DNA from: Phototrophicus methaneseepsis
GTDB taxonomy: Bacteria > Chloroflexota > Anaerolineae > Aggregatilineales > Phototrophicaceae
Length of the DNA stretch: 64,000 nucleotides
Reading direction: 5' to 3'
Assembly (NCBI RefSeq): GCF_015500095.1
Contig: NZ_CP062983.1
Location: 1,798,001-1,862,000, forward strand
Shown here: one piece after another, positions 51,039 to 59,041 of the stretch
Position numbering within the stretch: position 1 is the first letter of the stretch
Layout of the letters: each line of letters starts with the position of its first letter
Position numbers and translations under genes: made by a program
The notes under the pieces: model-generated
What the model was told of the DNA's origin: nothing
Database searches by the model: none
What the model saw: only the letters and a program-made list of their open reading frames with translations

Positions 51039-51911
51039 ATGCCCGCACATAATGATAAGGATTTGGTGCGTCGTCATTACGCCACCGATGACAATTTACG
51101 CATACGCCATGAAATCCACGAGAAATACACAGTGCCCAAGCGCGATTATGTCAGTTGGGTGCTGGAGCGATTATCCTGGGGCGGCCAGGAACGCGTCCTG
51201 GACCTGGGATGTGGCCCGGGTACATACTACAACCGCCTGATTCAATTGCAGCCTCATGTTGAATACGTCGGTATGGATCTGCTACCGACGATGCTTGCCA
51301 AGCATCCGGCTAAGAACAGGCTATCTCTTGGGAATGCAGTCCGCTTGCCTTTTGCAGATCACACATTCGATGTGGTCATGGCTAATCATATGCTGCACCA
51401 CGTGCCCAATATCGGCCATACAATGCGCGAAGTGAGCCGCGTGCTGCGGCCTGGGGGCATCTTCGTTGTGGCGACCAACAGCGTGCAATCTATGCCGGAA
51501 CTGCAAGTATTGATGCGCCGAGCCATTGTCTTACTGACGCGCCACAATGCCGCTGATATTCGTCCGCCTTCCATGCCGAGCGATGGCTTCGCCCTGGAAA
51601 ATGGTACGCGTGTGTTATCTCGCTACTTTTTCTCTGTGGTGCGCCACGATCTGCCAAGCGCGCTCATTTTCCCTGAAGTCGAGCCGGCAATGGCTTATCT
51701 GGAAAGCACGCGTGATATGCGCGAGAGCCAGCTACCAGATGATGTCATATGGGAAGATGTGATGATGATTATGCGCCAGCAGATCAATCAGCTCATCAAA
51801 CACCTGGGAGAACTTGTCATCAATAAACAGTCTGGGGTGTTGCTCGCGACAGATACAGGTGGCCCGATAGCCCAATATCTACAGTTCGCCAATAACGGCC
51901 ACACCAGCTAA
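51039..51911 (+). CDS. Class I SAM-dependent methyltransferase
   Basis: The 290-residue protein has motif I VLDLGCGPGTYYNRLI, YVGMDLLPTML, NAVRLPFADHTFDVVMANHMLHHVPNIGHTMREVSRVLRPGGIFVVATN. This is the UbiE/Methyltransf_11 pattern. The C-terminal 110 residues are helical and lack a named family. The methyl acceptor is unknown and may be a quinone, lipid or small molecule. GGGGA lies before the ATG, and TATAAT at 51001 fixes the start. It is monocistronic, with a terminator at 51949. Confidence 0.92.
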   Translation: MPAHNDKDLVRRHYATDDNLRIRHEIHEKYTVPKRDYVSWVLERLSWGGQERVLDLGCGPGTYYNRLIQLQPHVEYVGMDLLPTMLAKHPAKNRLSLGNAVRLPFADHTFDVVMANHMLHHVPNIGHTMREVSRVLRPGGIFVVATNSVQSMPELQVLMRRAIVLLTRHNAADIRPPSMPSDGFALENGTRVLSRYFFSVVRHDLPSALIFPEVEPAMAYLESTRDMRESQLPDDVIWEDVMMIMRQQINQLIKHLGELVINKQSGVLLATDTGGPIAQYLQFANNGHTS

Positions 51912-52240
51912 TTAAGTACCCACTGCAAGTCAATTTAGAGCGTTGCACAAAGGACGGTTTACCCGTCCTTTTATTTTCTATACGGTTATAAAGCGTGTCT
52001 GTAAGATGCAATGTCACATTGTTTTTTTGTTAAGGCACTATGTAATGACAGATGGCTTTCAATTTTATTACAAGTCTTTATTCTTTCAGGCGTTTATACA
52101 GATATACACTCTTATTATGAGCATCAAATGTATAGAACGTGTCATTATTCACAGAGCTTTAGTTGCTTCTCAAGGCTTCTCTCATACATTTGGTGTAAAA
52201 TCAACAGAAGATGGTGGTGTTCTTTTGGAGACTTTTAACA
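51912..52240. other. 329-bp gap
   Basis: After the terminator at 51949-51977 the gap is AT-rich and contains only unconvincing short frames. The right end may carry the promoter of the 82-residue protein gene. Confidence 0.45.
51949..51977 (+). terminator. Terminator of the methyltransferase gene
   Basis: AAAGGACGG (51949-51957) pairs with CCGTCCTTT (51963-51971), followed by TATTTT. Confidence 0.85.
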
Positions 52241-52489
52241 ATGGCACGTCAATTCCCATGTGAGCTATATATCGGACAGAAAGTCTTAGTGCGTCCTTCT
52301 CCGAGTTCTTACGCGGTTGAATCTCTGGTTATCGCTATCGATGCGATGAAAGGGATTGTGCAAGTCAAGCCTATCGGTTACAACATTCGATGGATCGCCC
52401 GCCCGCGCGCGATAGCAAACTTGGCAGGGCTGTATTTACACTATGAAAATGAACGTTTCTTCTTCGATGTCAAACCCTTCTTCGCATGA
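52241..52489 (+). CDS. Small hypothetical protein (82 aa)
   Basis: The 82-residue protein is basic and beta-rich, with alternating hydrophobic strands (IGQKVLVRPSPSSYAVESLVIAIDAMKGIVQVKPIGY). It has no membrane helix and no family I know. The fold may be a small barrel of SH3 or KOW type, judged only by strand pattern. GGAG lies ten bases before ATG 52241, and a good terminator follows at 52536. Both support a real gene. An open extension to 52211 has no ribosome site. Confidence 0.55.
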   Translation: MARQFPCELYIGQKVLVRPSPSSYAVESLVIAIDAMKGIVQVKPIGYNIRWIARPRAIANLAGLYLHYENERFFFDVKPFFA

Positions 52490-52535
52490 AATAAACAATT
52501 GAAGTAATCAACTAGTTTTTATTGAAAAGAAATTA

Positions 52536-52558
52536 AGAGGGGGCTATGCCCCTTTTTA
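52536..52558 (+). terminator. Terminator of the 82-residue gene
   Basis: AGGGGGC and GCCCCTT pair across a TAT loop (about 52538-52554), followed by TTTTT. It lies about 50 bp past the stop. Confidence 0.75.
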
Positions 52559-52687
52559 GTTTGTAGAGATTCGTTTGTATCGTGCAGGTTGGGCACAGTC
52601 TCTTAACATAGCACGCTATTTACGTGTTTGTATAAGCTCCGCTAAACTAGCTTTTTGAATTCGTCAGCGACAGGTGATAACAAACTC

Positions 52688-53749
52688 ATGCAGCGTACTC
52701 CTTACACCGCGACCAAACCAGATTCTCAACACCAACCATCCGTGCTTTCGCGTTTGTTGATCTTGATCATGGCGGTTTATCTTGTTTTTGTGGTGGCCTA
52801 TAGTGTGCTGCGACTGATCTTTGCGGATCAATTATGGTGGGTGGCCTTGTTGCACAATTTGGCCCCGTACTATTTCCTGCCCCTGGTCGTGGTTTTACCA
52901 CTGGCGCTGCTGTTGCGTGCTCGGCGTTTGGCGGGTGTTGCCCTGATTCTGGCGATTGTCGGCGGTGTGTGGCTGGTCCCTCGTATGCTGCCTGCTGCGC
53001 CGCCTGATGTGCCTTACGGAACTGAATTTGACCTGATTACGATGAATGTGTACCCACATAATGAGCGCCTGGATCGAGTGCTGGATTGGCTGCGCGTACA
53101 GGATGCCGATGTCGTCTTGCTGCAAGAACTCGACACAGAGGCCTCGCCGGAGTTCCTCGCGGCTCTTGAAGATCGCTATCCGTATCAGGCCTTTGATACC
53201 TATAATACGCTGACGCATGGCATCTTATCCAAGTATGAAATCCTGGAACGAGACGAAATTGATCTACAGGGATATACCCACCAGCGTTTTACCATTGATC
53301 TGGATGGGGATGCGGTAACGCTCTTTAATGTGCATTTGTTGATGCCGCAGGCGGAAACCGCGCATATTGACCTGGATGTGCCGCCCAATCTACTGTGGCA
53401 CTATGACGAAACAGAACGCAACGCACAGATTACACAGTTGCTCGCTATGGTTGGACAGGAAGAAAACCCCCTTATCATAGCCGGGGATTTCAACACAAGT
53501 AGTTATTCGCCCATATACGATACTATCAGCGCACAACTAACGGATGTGTACCGTTATACCAGCCTGGGCCTGGGGGCAACGTGGCCGTCAGGGGCTTCTG
53601 AAGAATTACCGGATGTGCTGCCACCGCTTATGCGCCTGGATTACATCTGGACGACGCCACAGCTTGCGCCTTTAAGCAGTGAAGTCGGCCCTCGCCTGGG
53701 CTCTGACCATCTGCCACTCCTCGCAACACTGAAGCTCATAGAGGAGTAG
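52688..53749 (+). CDS. Membrane-anchored endonuclease/exonuclease/phosphatase (EEP) protein
   Basis: The 353-residue protein has three membrane helices in the first 110 residues (around LLILIMAVYLVFVVAYSVL, LAPYYFLPLVVVLPLALLL, GVALILAIVGGVWLVP). An EEP domain faces the outside. Its motifs are DLITMNVYPHN (Asn), VVLLQELDTEA (Glu), LFNVHL, IIAGDFNTSSYSP (Asp, Asn), RLDYIWTT and LGSDHLPLLA (Asp, His). All catalytic residues are present. Such proteins hydrolyse phosphodiesters, for example in nucleic acids or phospholipids; the substrate here is open. A TTG at 52655 is in frame, but the ATG is preferred. Confidence 0.9.
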   Translation: MQRTPYTATKPDSQHQPSVLSRLLILIMAVYLVFVVAYSVLRLIFADQLWWVALLHNLAPYYFLPLVVVLPLALLLRARRLAGVALILAIVGGVWLVPRMLPAAPPDVPYGTEFDLITMNVYPHNERLDRVLDWLRVQDADVVLLQELDTEASPEFLAALEDRYPYQAFDTYNTLTHGILSKYEILERDEIDLQGYTHQRFTIDLDGDAVTLFNVHLLMPQAETAHIDLDVPPNLLWHYDETERNAQITQLLAMVGQEENPLIIAGDFNTSSYSPIYDTISAQLTDVYRYTSLGLGATWPSGASEELPDVLPPLMRLDYIWTTPQLAPLSSEVGPRLGSDHLPLLATLKLIEE

Positions 53750-53896
53750 TTGCCTCTCCGTAGGGAGATGATAGCCCGTATGAATTGCTGGTAATGTTGA
53801 ATTGCCTTATTATTACAGATAGGCTTCTATTGTGCTGAATGCCTTGGTGCAGTCGCAAGCCAGTCACTTTAACGATGCCACGCCGGAGCCAGAGGC

Positions 53897-55336
53897 ATGA
53901 CGGATTTTAATGATGAACTGCTCGCCGGGTTAGATGATGATGCCAGTAAGGCCGCTGCTGAGAGCCGCAGACAAGCTGCCTTCGAAGCCCGCGTCGAGAC
54001 TTATATTCAGGCTGCTCAATCTCCTCGTTTGAGTAAGTCTAAGCGATTGAAGGCTGTCCAATGGCTAGGAGAATCTGGCGAGCCAAAGGCGATACCGACC
54101 CTGGTGCGCATCTATAACAATAGCGATGATGTGAAGATGCGCGAGGCGGCTGAATACAGCCTCGGTATGCTGCGCGCCCTTGATGATGCGATTGATGGCA
54201 CAGACCAGGAACGTGACAAAGCGCTGGACCTCCTTGAAAAGATCGTTCATGAAGGCCACATCGGGAAGCGGGCCAATCCGCGCCCATACTTCATAGCCAT
54301 TGGCCTCTTGCTCCTTACTTTCCTGATTTTTGCAGGTGTCGCAGGTTTGATGGCCGCTGGCATGATTGAGTTGCCAGATGGCCCCGCTGTTGCGCAGGTG
54401 GATCTAACGCCTTCTGCGACGCCACTACCGCCTGATCCAGATCATGTTGGCGCACAACTGCGCTTGATGCATACCAACCTGACGGCTGATGCAGGTCTCT
54501 TGCTTCAGCAGATGCAAGTTGCTAGCCGGGGCCAATCCATTGATTGCAGTTTAACTTTATCTGCAGATCAGCCTTTTGTGATGCCCGCTGGGTTGCCAGA
54601 AGATGCACTTGTAGAGTTAGAACCGATTGCAGAAGCAATCAACGAAGTACAGGCAGATCTTTCTCCTGCGATGACGGCGTTCCAACGCTCCTGCACATCA
54701 CAGACAGCGATTCCACGCCAGGATGCCCTCAACTATGGTGATGATATTGTCGCCATTCAGGTCAGGTTGAGAGAGCTAACACAAATGGTGCTGTCGCTGC
54801 CGGAAGAATTCCCGACCTTGCAGCCAACGCTGACTCAACCGCCTGCGACGCCAACCACGGCAGAGACAGCCACGCCGCGCGTAACGCCAACCCCCGTTGA
54901 GCCGACACCTGCGCCCACATCTGTCATTTCCAACCGGGAACTACAGCAGCAGCTGGTCAGTATGCAGAATATCGTTGATGAGATGACGAACTTGCGTGGT
55001 GGCATTACGGTCCTGGTGCAATACTGGAATGACGTTGATTTTTCAGGCAGTACATTAGGCTGTCGTGAACCCGTGCCGACGATCCCTGAGGACATTGTAC
55101 TTTCAGACGAGATGGCTGCTGCCGCGCCTGAATCTATGTTACAAGCAGTAGAGAACCTCAATCTGGGGTTGAGCTTATCACGGCAAGCCTGGACATCATT
55201 CACGGAGACATGTAACCGGGGTGAGGATGCCTTACGAAATGTAGTTGCCCAGCAAAAAATTGTTGCGACAACTGCTCAGGCCGCCCTCAGCGACGCAGAA
55301 GACCTCATTGCACAAGCTCGAACAGAGTTGCGATAA
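53897..55336 (+). CDS. HEAT-repeat membrane protein with duplicated Cys-pair ectodomain
   Basis: This 479-residue protein begins with a cytosolic helical region containing one HEAT-like repeat (KAIPTLVRIYNNSDDVKMREAAEYSLGMLRAL, about 75-105). A membrane helix follows at about 128-155. Outside are two copies of a helical domain: about 185-305 with Cys217 and Cys266 (48 residues between), and about 350-478 with Cys389 and Cys439 (49 between). A Pro/Thr linker divides them. The same domain is in the protein encoded at 17753. GGAG lies eight bases before the ATG. Function unknown; a surface sensor or scaffold is possible. Confidence 0.82.
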   Translation: MTDFNDELLAGLDDDASKAAAESRRQAAFEARVETYIQAAQSPRLSKSKRLKAVQWLGESGEPKAIPTLVRIYNNSDDVKMREAAEYSLGMLRALDDAIDGTDQERDKALDLLEKIVHEGHIGKRANPRPYFIAIGLLLLTFLIFAGVAGLMAAGMIELPDGPAVAQVDLTPSATPLPPDPDHVGAQLRLMHTNLTADAGLLLQQMQVASRGQSIDCSLTLSADQPFVMPAGLPEDALVELEPIAEAINEVQADLSPAMTAFQRSCTSQTAIPRQDALNYGDDIVAIQVRLRELTQMVLSLPEEFPTLQPTLTQPPATPTTAETATPRVTPTPVEPTPAPTSVISNRELQQQLVSMQNIVDEMTNLRGGITVLVQYWNDVDFSGSTLGCREPVPTIPEDIVLSDEMAAAAPESMLQAVENLNLGLSLSRQAWTSFTETCNRGEDALRNVVAQQKIVATTAQAALSDAEDLIAQARTELR

Positions 55337-55500
55337 GTTACGATAGATTACATATAGACTGGATAGGGCAAAGCTTAATGATTAGCTTGTCCTATCCGCT
55401 ATGAATAAGCCAGCATTTAGATATATGAGTAGAATATAAAGATTTCTATACAAAATTGATTTTAATCTTAATTTTTAGATGCTAGACAATTCAAAATATA

Positions 55501-55509
55501 TGCTATACT
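55501..55509 (+). promoter_or_regulatory. Extended -10 promoter of the Flp pilin gene
   Basis: TGCTATACT is identical to the extended -10 before radA. The transcript would start near 55516 at a GTAGC/GCTAC hairpin (55516-55531) that could stabilise the mRNA. Confidence 0.5.
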
Positions 55510-55570
55510 GAAAATGTAGCAGTTAAGCTACACATCATCTCAAATCATTATAGAGCAAGAGGTAATTATC

Positions 55571-55735
55571 ATGTTGTATCGTCCTCAAAATGAAGAAGGC
55601 CAGGGCCTCGTAGAATACGCGCTGATCCTGGTACTGGTTTCGCTGGTTGTCGTTCTGATCCTCACCGTTCTGGGCCCGGCCATTGGTCAGATCTTCAGTA
55701 ACGTGATGGGTGCTCTGAGCACCACCGGTCAGTAA
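55571..55735 (+). CDS. Flp/Fap-type pilin precursor
   Basis: The 54-residue protein has a short leader (MLYRPQNEEG), then the class IVb pilin pattern GQGLVEYALILVLVSLVVV. Cleavage after Gly10 by a TadV-type prepilin peptidase would leave Glu at +5 and Tyr at +6. The hydrophobic helix continues with ILTVLGPAIGQIFSNVM and ends in a short Ser/Thr tail. It would be the subunit of tight-adherence pili, used for attachment or gliding. No tad secretion genes are in this window, so assembly genes must lie elsewhere. AAGAGG lies eight bases before the ATG. Confidence 0.9.
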   Translation: MLYRPQNEEGQGLVEYALILVLVSLVVVLILTVLGPAIGQIFSNVMGALSTTGQ

Positions 55736-55760
55736 ATCAAGTCAGTTCTAGATTTACGAG

Positions 55761-55786
55761 GGCGGCCTACGGGCCGTCTTTTCGTT
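55761..55786 (+). terminator. Terminator of the Flp pilin gene
   Basis: GGCGGCC (55761-55767) pairs with GGCCGTC (55772-55778) with one G-T pair, followed by TTTTCGTTT. Confidence 0.8.
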
Positions 55787-55916
55787 TAATGGGCTGCTGA
55801 TATATTTGTTATTGTCCATTCATTATTACAAACGCCTGCTATAGTGCCTCCTCTAAGTGAATCCATGTCGGGTATACTCAATAAGATGATTGAACTTATT
55901 TGAGTAAGGACTGACG

Positions 55917-57299
55917 ATGCTGCTGCAATATTTTTACGATGATCGTCTGGCACAAGCTTCTTATTTACTGGCGTGCCCCGCAGGTGGTATTGCCCTAATT
56001 ATTGACCCTTCACGTAACATCGAGCCTTATATCCGCGCGGCAGCCCAACACCAGCTAGAAATTACACACGTCGTCGAGACACATATCCATGCTGATTTTG
56101 TCCCGGGGACGCGTGAACTTGCTGCGTTAACGGGTGCAACAATTTGCCTCAGTGCAGAAGGCGGCGACGGTTGGCAGTATGATTTCCCGGATCAACGTCT
56201 TCAACCGCTGCATGATGGCGACATCTTGCGGCTAGGTGATGTCAAAGTTGAAGTCTTGCATACACCGGGCCACACGCCGGAACATATCAGTTTGTTAGTC
56301 ACGGATACAGCGGTTGGCGAGACACCCGTAGGTGTCTTCACAGGGGATTTCCTGTTTGTGGGTGATATTGGGCGTCCAGATTTGCTGGAAAGGGCCGCTC
56401 ATATCACCGGGACGGCTCAATCAGGCGCATTGCAGCAATATGCAAATATCCAACGCTTTAAATCAATGGGGGATCATTTGCAAATCTGGCCGGGGCACGG
56501 TGCAGGGAGTGCTTGTGGCAAAGCACTGGGGGCATTACCCAGTACGACGCTGGGTTACGAAAAGTTGTTTAACCCGGCTTTTAACCAGCCAGATGAGGCG
56601 ACTTTCGTGCAGTGGCTCCTTTCAGACCAGCCTGAGGTGCCCGCCTATTTCTCACGAATGAAAGAACTGAATAAGCATGGTGCCCCTCTGCTACGAGAAC
56701 TCCCTCAGGCGCAGCATATCCGTGAGATGCCCTCTAAGGATATCGTGCCGCCAGATGCTCTCTTTATTGATACGCGCCCCTTGGGGGATTTTGCTGTGCG
56801 TCATCTGCCAGGAACAATCAATATTCCGGTTAGCAGCAATGACTTTACCACCTATGTGGGGTACTTTGTGGATTATGAAAAGCCAACTTTTTTCATTGCC
56901 TATGAAAATGATGTGCTTAGTGTGCTGGAAGCGCTGTTCTCAATTGGTGTGGATGATGTGCCTGGGTACTTTACAGAGGATGTCATCCACGATGCGGCAG
57001 GGACGATTAACAATATCAGCCCACAACAGGCTAACGCTCGCGGCTTATTGATCCTCGATGTACGCCGAGAGAGCGAATATACCGATGCGCACATTCCTGG
57101 GGCGCTGCATATTCATATGGGCGATATTCTACAGCGCCTGGATGAAATTCCGAGAGATGAAGTTATTGCGGTTCAATGCAGTAGCGGTACGCGTTCCCAG
57201 ATTGTGACGAGTTTGCTGCAAAAAGAAGGTTTTGATAAAGTCCTCAATATGTCTGTAGGGATTACTGGCTGGAAAGAAGCCGGATTGCCCATTGAATAG
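55917..57299 (+). CDS. Persulfide dioxygenase-like MBL-fold protein fused to two rhodanese domains
   Basis: The 460-residue protein has an N-terminal metallo-beta-lactamase fold with ETHIHADFVPG, HTPGHTPEHISL, FTGDFLFVGDIGRPDL and IWPGHGAG. This is the ETHE1/CstB pattern with a mononuclear iron site. Two rhodanese domains follow at about 275-355 and 365-458. The first lacks a catalytic Cys, and the second keeps AVQCSSGTRSQ with the active Cys. Such fusions oxidise persulfides and transfer sulfur, a sulfide-detoxifying role in the cytosol. AAGGA lies six bases before the ATG. The cupin gene follows 14 bp later. Confidence 0.93.
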   Translation: MLLQYFYDDRLAQASYLLACPAGGIALIIDPSRNIEPYIRAAAQHQLEITHVVETHIHADFVPGTRELAALTGATICLSAEGGDGWQYDFPDQRLQPLHDGDILRLGDVKVEVLHTPGHTPEHISLLVTDTAVGETPVGVFTGDFLFVGDIGRPDLLERAAHITGTAQSGALQQYANIQRFKSMGDHLQIWPGHGAGSACGKALGALPSTTLGYEKLFNPAFNQPDEATFVQWLLSDQPEVPAYFSRMKELNKHGAPLLRELPQAQHIREMPSKDIVPPDALFIDTRPLGDFAVRHLPGTINIPVSSNDFTTYVGYFVDYEKPTFFIAYENDVLSVLEALFSIGVDDVPGYFTEDVIHDAAGTINNISPQQANARGLLILDVRRESEYTDAHIPGALHIHMGDILQRLDEIPRDEVIAVQCSSGTRSQIVTSLLQKEGFDKVLNMSVGITGWKEAGLPIE

Positions 57300-57313
57300 A
57301 TTGAGAGAGAATC

Positions 57314-57679
57314 ATGGTCGATAAGATTAACCTGGCACAAAAATTTACCTTATTCGATGATCAGTGGACGCCTCGTATTGTGGGCGAACTCAACGATTTA
57401 CATATTAAGGTTGCGAAAATAGAAGGGGCGTTCATCTGGCATAAACATGATGACAGCGATGAATTGTTCCTCGTGACGCAGGGCACCTTATTGATGCATC
57501 TACGGGATAAAACTGTAGAAGTAAATCCAGGTGAAATCATTGTGATCCCCGCCGGTGTGGAGCATAAACCGGAAGCCTTGAGCGAATGTCAGATTGTGAT
57601 GTTCGAGCGCAAAGGCACGCTTAATACAGGCGATGCTGTTGATAATGAGCGCACAAAGACGGAATTAGAATGGATTTGA
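57314..57679 (+). CDS. Cupin domain protein
   Basis: The 121-residue protein is a single cupin. Its first motif is FIWHKHDDSDELFLVTQGTLLMHL (G(X)5HXH(X)3,4E(X)6G form with His, His, Glu), and the second is VNPGEIIVIPAGVEHKPEAL with the third His. A metal site is likely. It starts 14 bp after the persulfide-dioxygenase-like gene and probably shares its operon. It may help in sulfur or thiol oxidation, although this link is only positional. GAGAGA lies before the ATG. Confidence 0.9.
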   Translation: MVDKINLAQKFTLFDDQWTPRIVGELNDLHIKVAKIEGAFIWHKHDDSDELFLVTQGTLLMHLRDKTVEVNPGEIIVIPAGVEHKPEALSECQIVMFERKGTLNTGDAVDNERTKTELEWI

Positions 57680-57699
57680 GCTAAAGCGAAAAAAACAGG

Positions 57700-57762
57700 A
57701 GCGTAGATTAAACTACGCTTCTTGAGTAAAAATCTTTGGGCGAGCATTCCTCGCCTTTTTTA
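57700..57762 (+). terminator. Double hairpin terminator after the cupin gene
   Basis: AGCGTAG/CTACGCT (57700-57719) is followed by GGCGAG/CTCGCC (57739-57755) and TTTTTT. The second stem is a standard terminator, and it could also act on the leftward gene at 57791. Confidence 0.8.
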
Positions 57763-57790
57763 TTTGAGTTTGTCTTTTAAACGATGACTT

Positions 57791-58117
57791 TTAGGCCGTC
57801 TTACTATCATCTGCTTCGACAATTTCCATACCGAGCTGATGAATCAGGCGACTGACATAGGGGTTCGTCAGGACAGGCATGGACATGGTTTCGCCATCAC
57901 GTTTCAGGTCAAAGCGATAGATCGTAATGGAGCGCATTCCTGCGAACCAATGACGCGTTTCGACACAGCGCAACACTTCCCACCCATTGTGGAGTGCTGT
58001 CATCAGATGATCCCCGCCTGCAAAGGACTCTGATTCAGGGTTCCAGTGCTGGCTGGTGACGTCCAGATACTGCACATGAAAATTAGTAACATTTGTGGCA
58101 AGCGGATTTGCAGACAT
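57791..58117 (-). CDS. Small paralogous protein A (MSAN family), unknown
   Basis: The 108-residue soluble protein is paralogous to the protein encoded at 58358. The shared core is HW(N/D)P.SE(S/A)F(A/T)GGD.L.TAL..GW, then a TIYR/TIYY strand, and MPV(L/V).NP(Y/F)V.RL. I know no family for it. AGAGGA lies before both ATGs at 58120 and 58117; the second has the better spacing and yields the MSAN start shared with the paralogue. It is the downstream member of the pair, 240 bp after it, with a hairpin between. Confidence 0.7.
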   Translation of the reverse strand: MSANPLATNVTNFHVQYLDVTSQHWNPESESFAGGDHLMTALHNGWEVLRCVETRHWFAGMRSITIYRFDLKRDGETMSMPVLTNPYVSRLIHQLGMEIVEADDSKTA

Positions 58118-58251
58118 CATTTTCCTCTTTAAACGCTTTTAATTCTAAATGTAACAAGTTGAATTTAAGGTTGGTTTAAATAATTATGATTTTTATGTTG
58201 ATAACGATTATAGCGACATGAGACGTAGACTCGCAAATGAAGGATGTTACC

Positions 58252-58295
58252 AAAATGCCAGGTGTTGGCCTGTGACAATTGCCTAAACCTGGCAT
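58252..58295 (-). terminator. Terminator between the two paralogous genes
   Basis: ATGCCAGGT (58255-58263) pairs with ACCTGGCAT (58287-58295), and inner TTGGC/GCC can add pairs. On the minus strand TTTTGG follows. It lies 63 bp past the stop of the gene at 58358. Confidence 0.6.
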
Positions 58296-58357
58296 CTTCT
58301 TAAAGTCTATACGTGGTGTTTATCCAATAAGTATAAACAGCCCCCAAGCGGACTGAC

Positions 58358-58729
58358 TTATGCTGGGATGGAAGTATCTGTGTCCTGGGTGACGTTATTA
58401 TAAAATGGCACAGCATCTATAGCCTGCTCGTCAGCTATCTGACGGACTTCAATCTTAAGCTGCATCAAGAGGCGCTCCACAAAAGGATTCGCAACGACGG
58501 GCATGATGCGACGGCGATTCTCCCGAAGCAGCAAGACATAGTATATGGTGGTCGCACGTCCCCCACTCAGGGCGTATTTTTGTTCCAGGACGTGGTTTTG
58601 GAGGGCCCAGCCCGAGCGTAGGGCTGTCAACAGGCTGTCACCACCTGTGAATGCTTCGGATTGTGGGTCCCAATGGCGGGGTTTTTGTGTGTAGTACTCG
58701 TGTGTTTCGTGGTACATATTAGCAGACAT
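58358..58729 (-). CDS. Small paralogous protein B (MSAN family), unknown
   Basis: The 123-residue protein resembles the one encoded at 57791: HWDPQSEAFTGGDSLLTALRSGW, TTIYYVLLLRENRRRIMPVVANPFVERLLMQLKIEV. It has an additional C-terminal tail of about 20 residues (NNVTQDTDTSIPA). AGGGA lies eight bases before ATG 58729; a GTG at 58747 extends the frame but lacks support. The starts MSANM and MSANP agree. A duplication followed by divergence is clear, but function is unknown. The upstream DNA has two TTGAAAAACGA repeats 17 bp apart. Confidence 0.7.
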   Translation of the reverse strand: MSANMYHETHEYYTQKPRHWDPQSEAFTGGDSLLTALRSGWALQNHVLEQKYALSGGRATTIYYVLLLRENRRRIMPVVANPFVERLLMQLKIEVRQIADEQAIDAVPFYNNVTQDTDTSIPA

Positions 58730-59041
58730 GAGTCTATTCCCTAGCACCTAAACGACAACTTGTTTTGAAAAACGACACGAATTGAAAAACGATAGAAATA
58801 AGCCACTGGCGTACGAAGTGTTGGTTGGATGTGACAATTTCTATTTATATTATGCGCTAAAAATTGTAAAGAGTGTGCTAAATTCTCTTGAAGAATTAAG
58901 GAGAACTCTAAGTAATAGGATAACTATTAGGAGAAATGACTAGAAAATTTATCTCAGGCTCATCCCCACCATAGAGACCCGACATGATATAATGACGCTG
59001 TTTGCAATATGGTTACGTTTTTATGAAAAAGGACAGGTAAC
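58730..59041. other. 312-bp divergent gap
   Basis: AT-rich. TTGAAAAACGA occurs at 58765-58775 and 58782-58792, spaced 17 bp, close to the start of paralogue B. The right end holds the asnS promoter. No gene is seen. Confidence 0.45.
58985..58993 (+). promoter_or_regulatory. Extended -10 of asnS
   Basis: TGATATAAT is an extended -10 with a perfect TATAAT at 58988-58993. Transcription would start near 59000, giving a leader of about 42 nt and no room for a large regulatory RNA. Confidence 0.55.

Noticed and set aside
51943-52263. Rightward 106-codon frame overlapping the terminator at 51949
   Set aside because: It starts inside the terminator of the methyltransferase gene and has no family or ribosome site.
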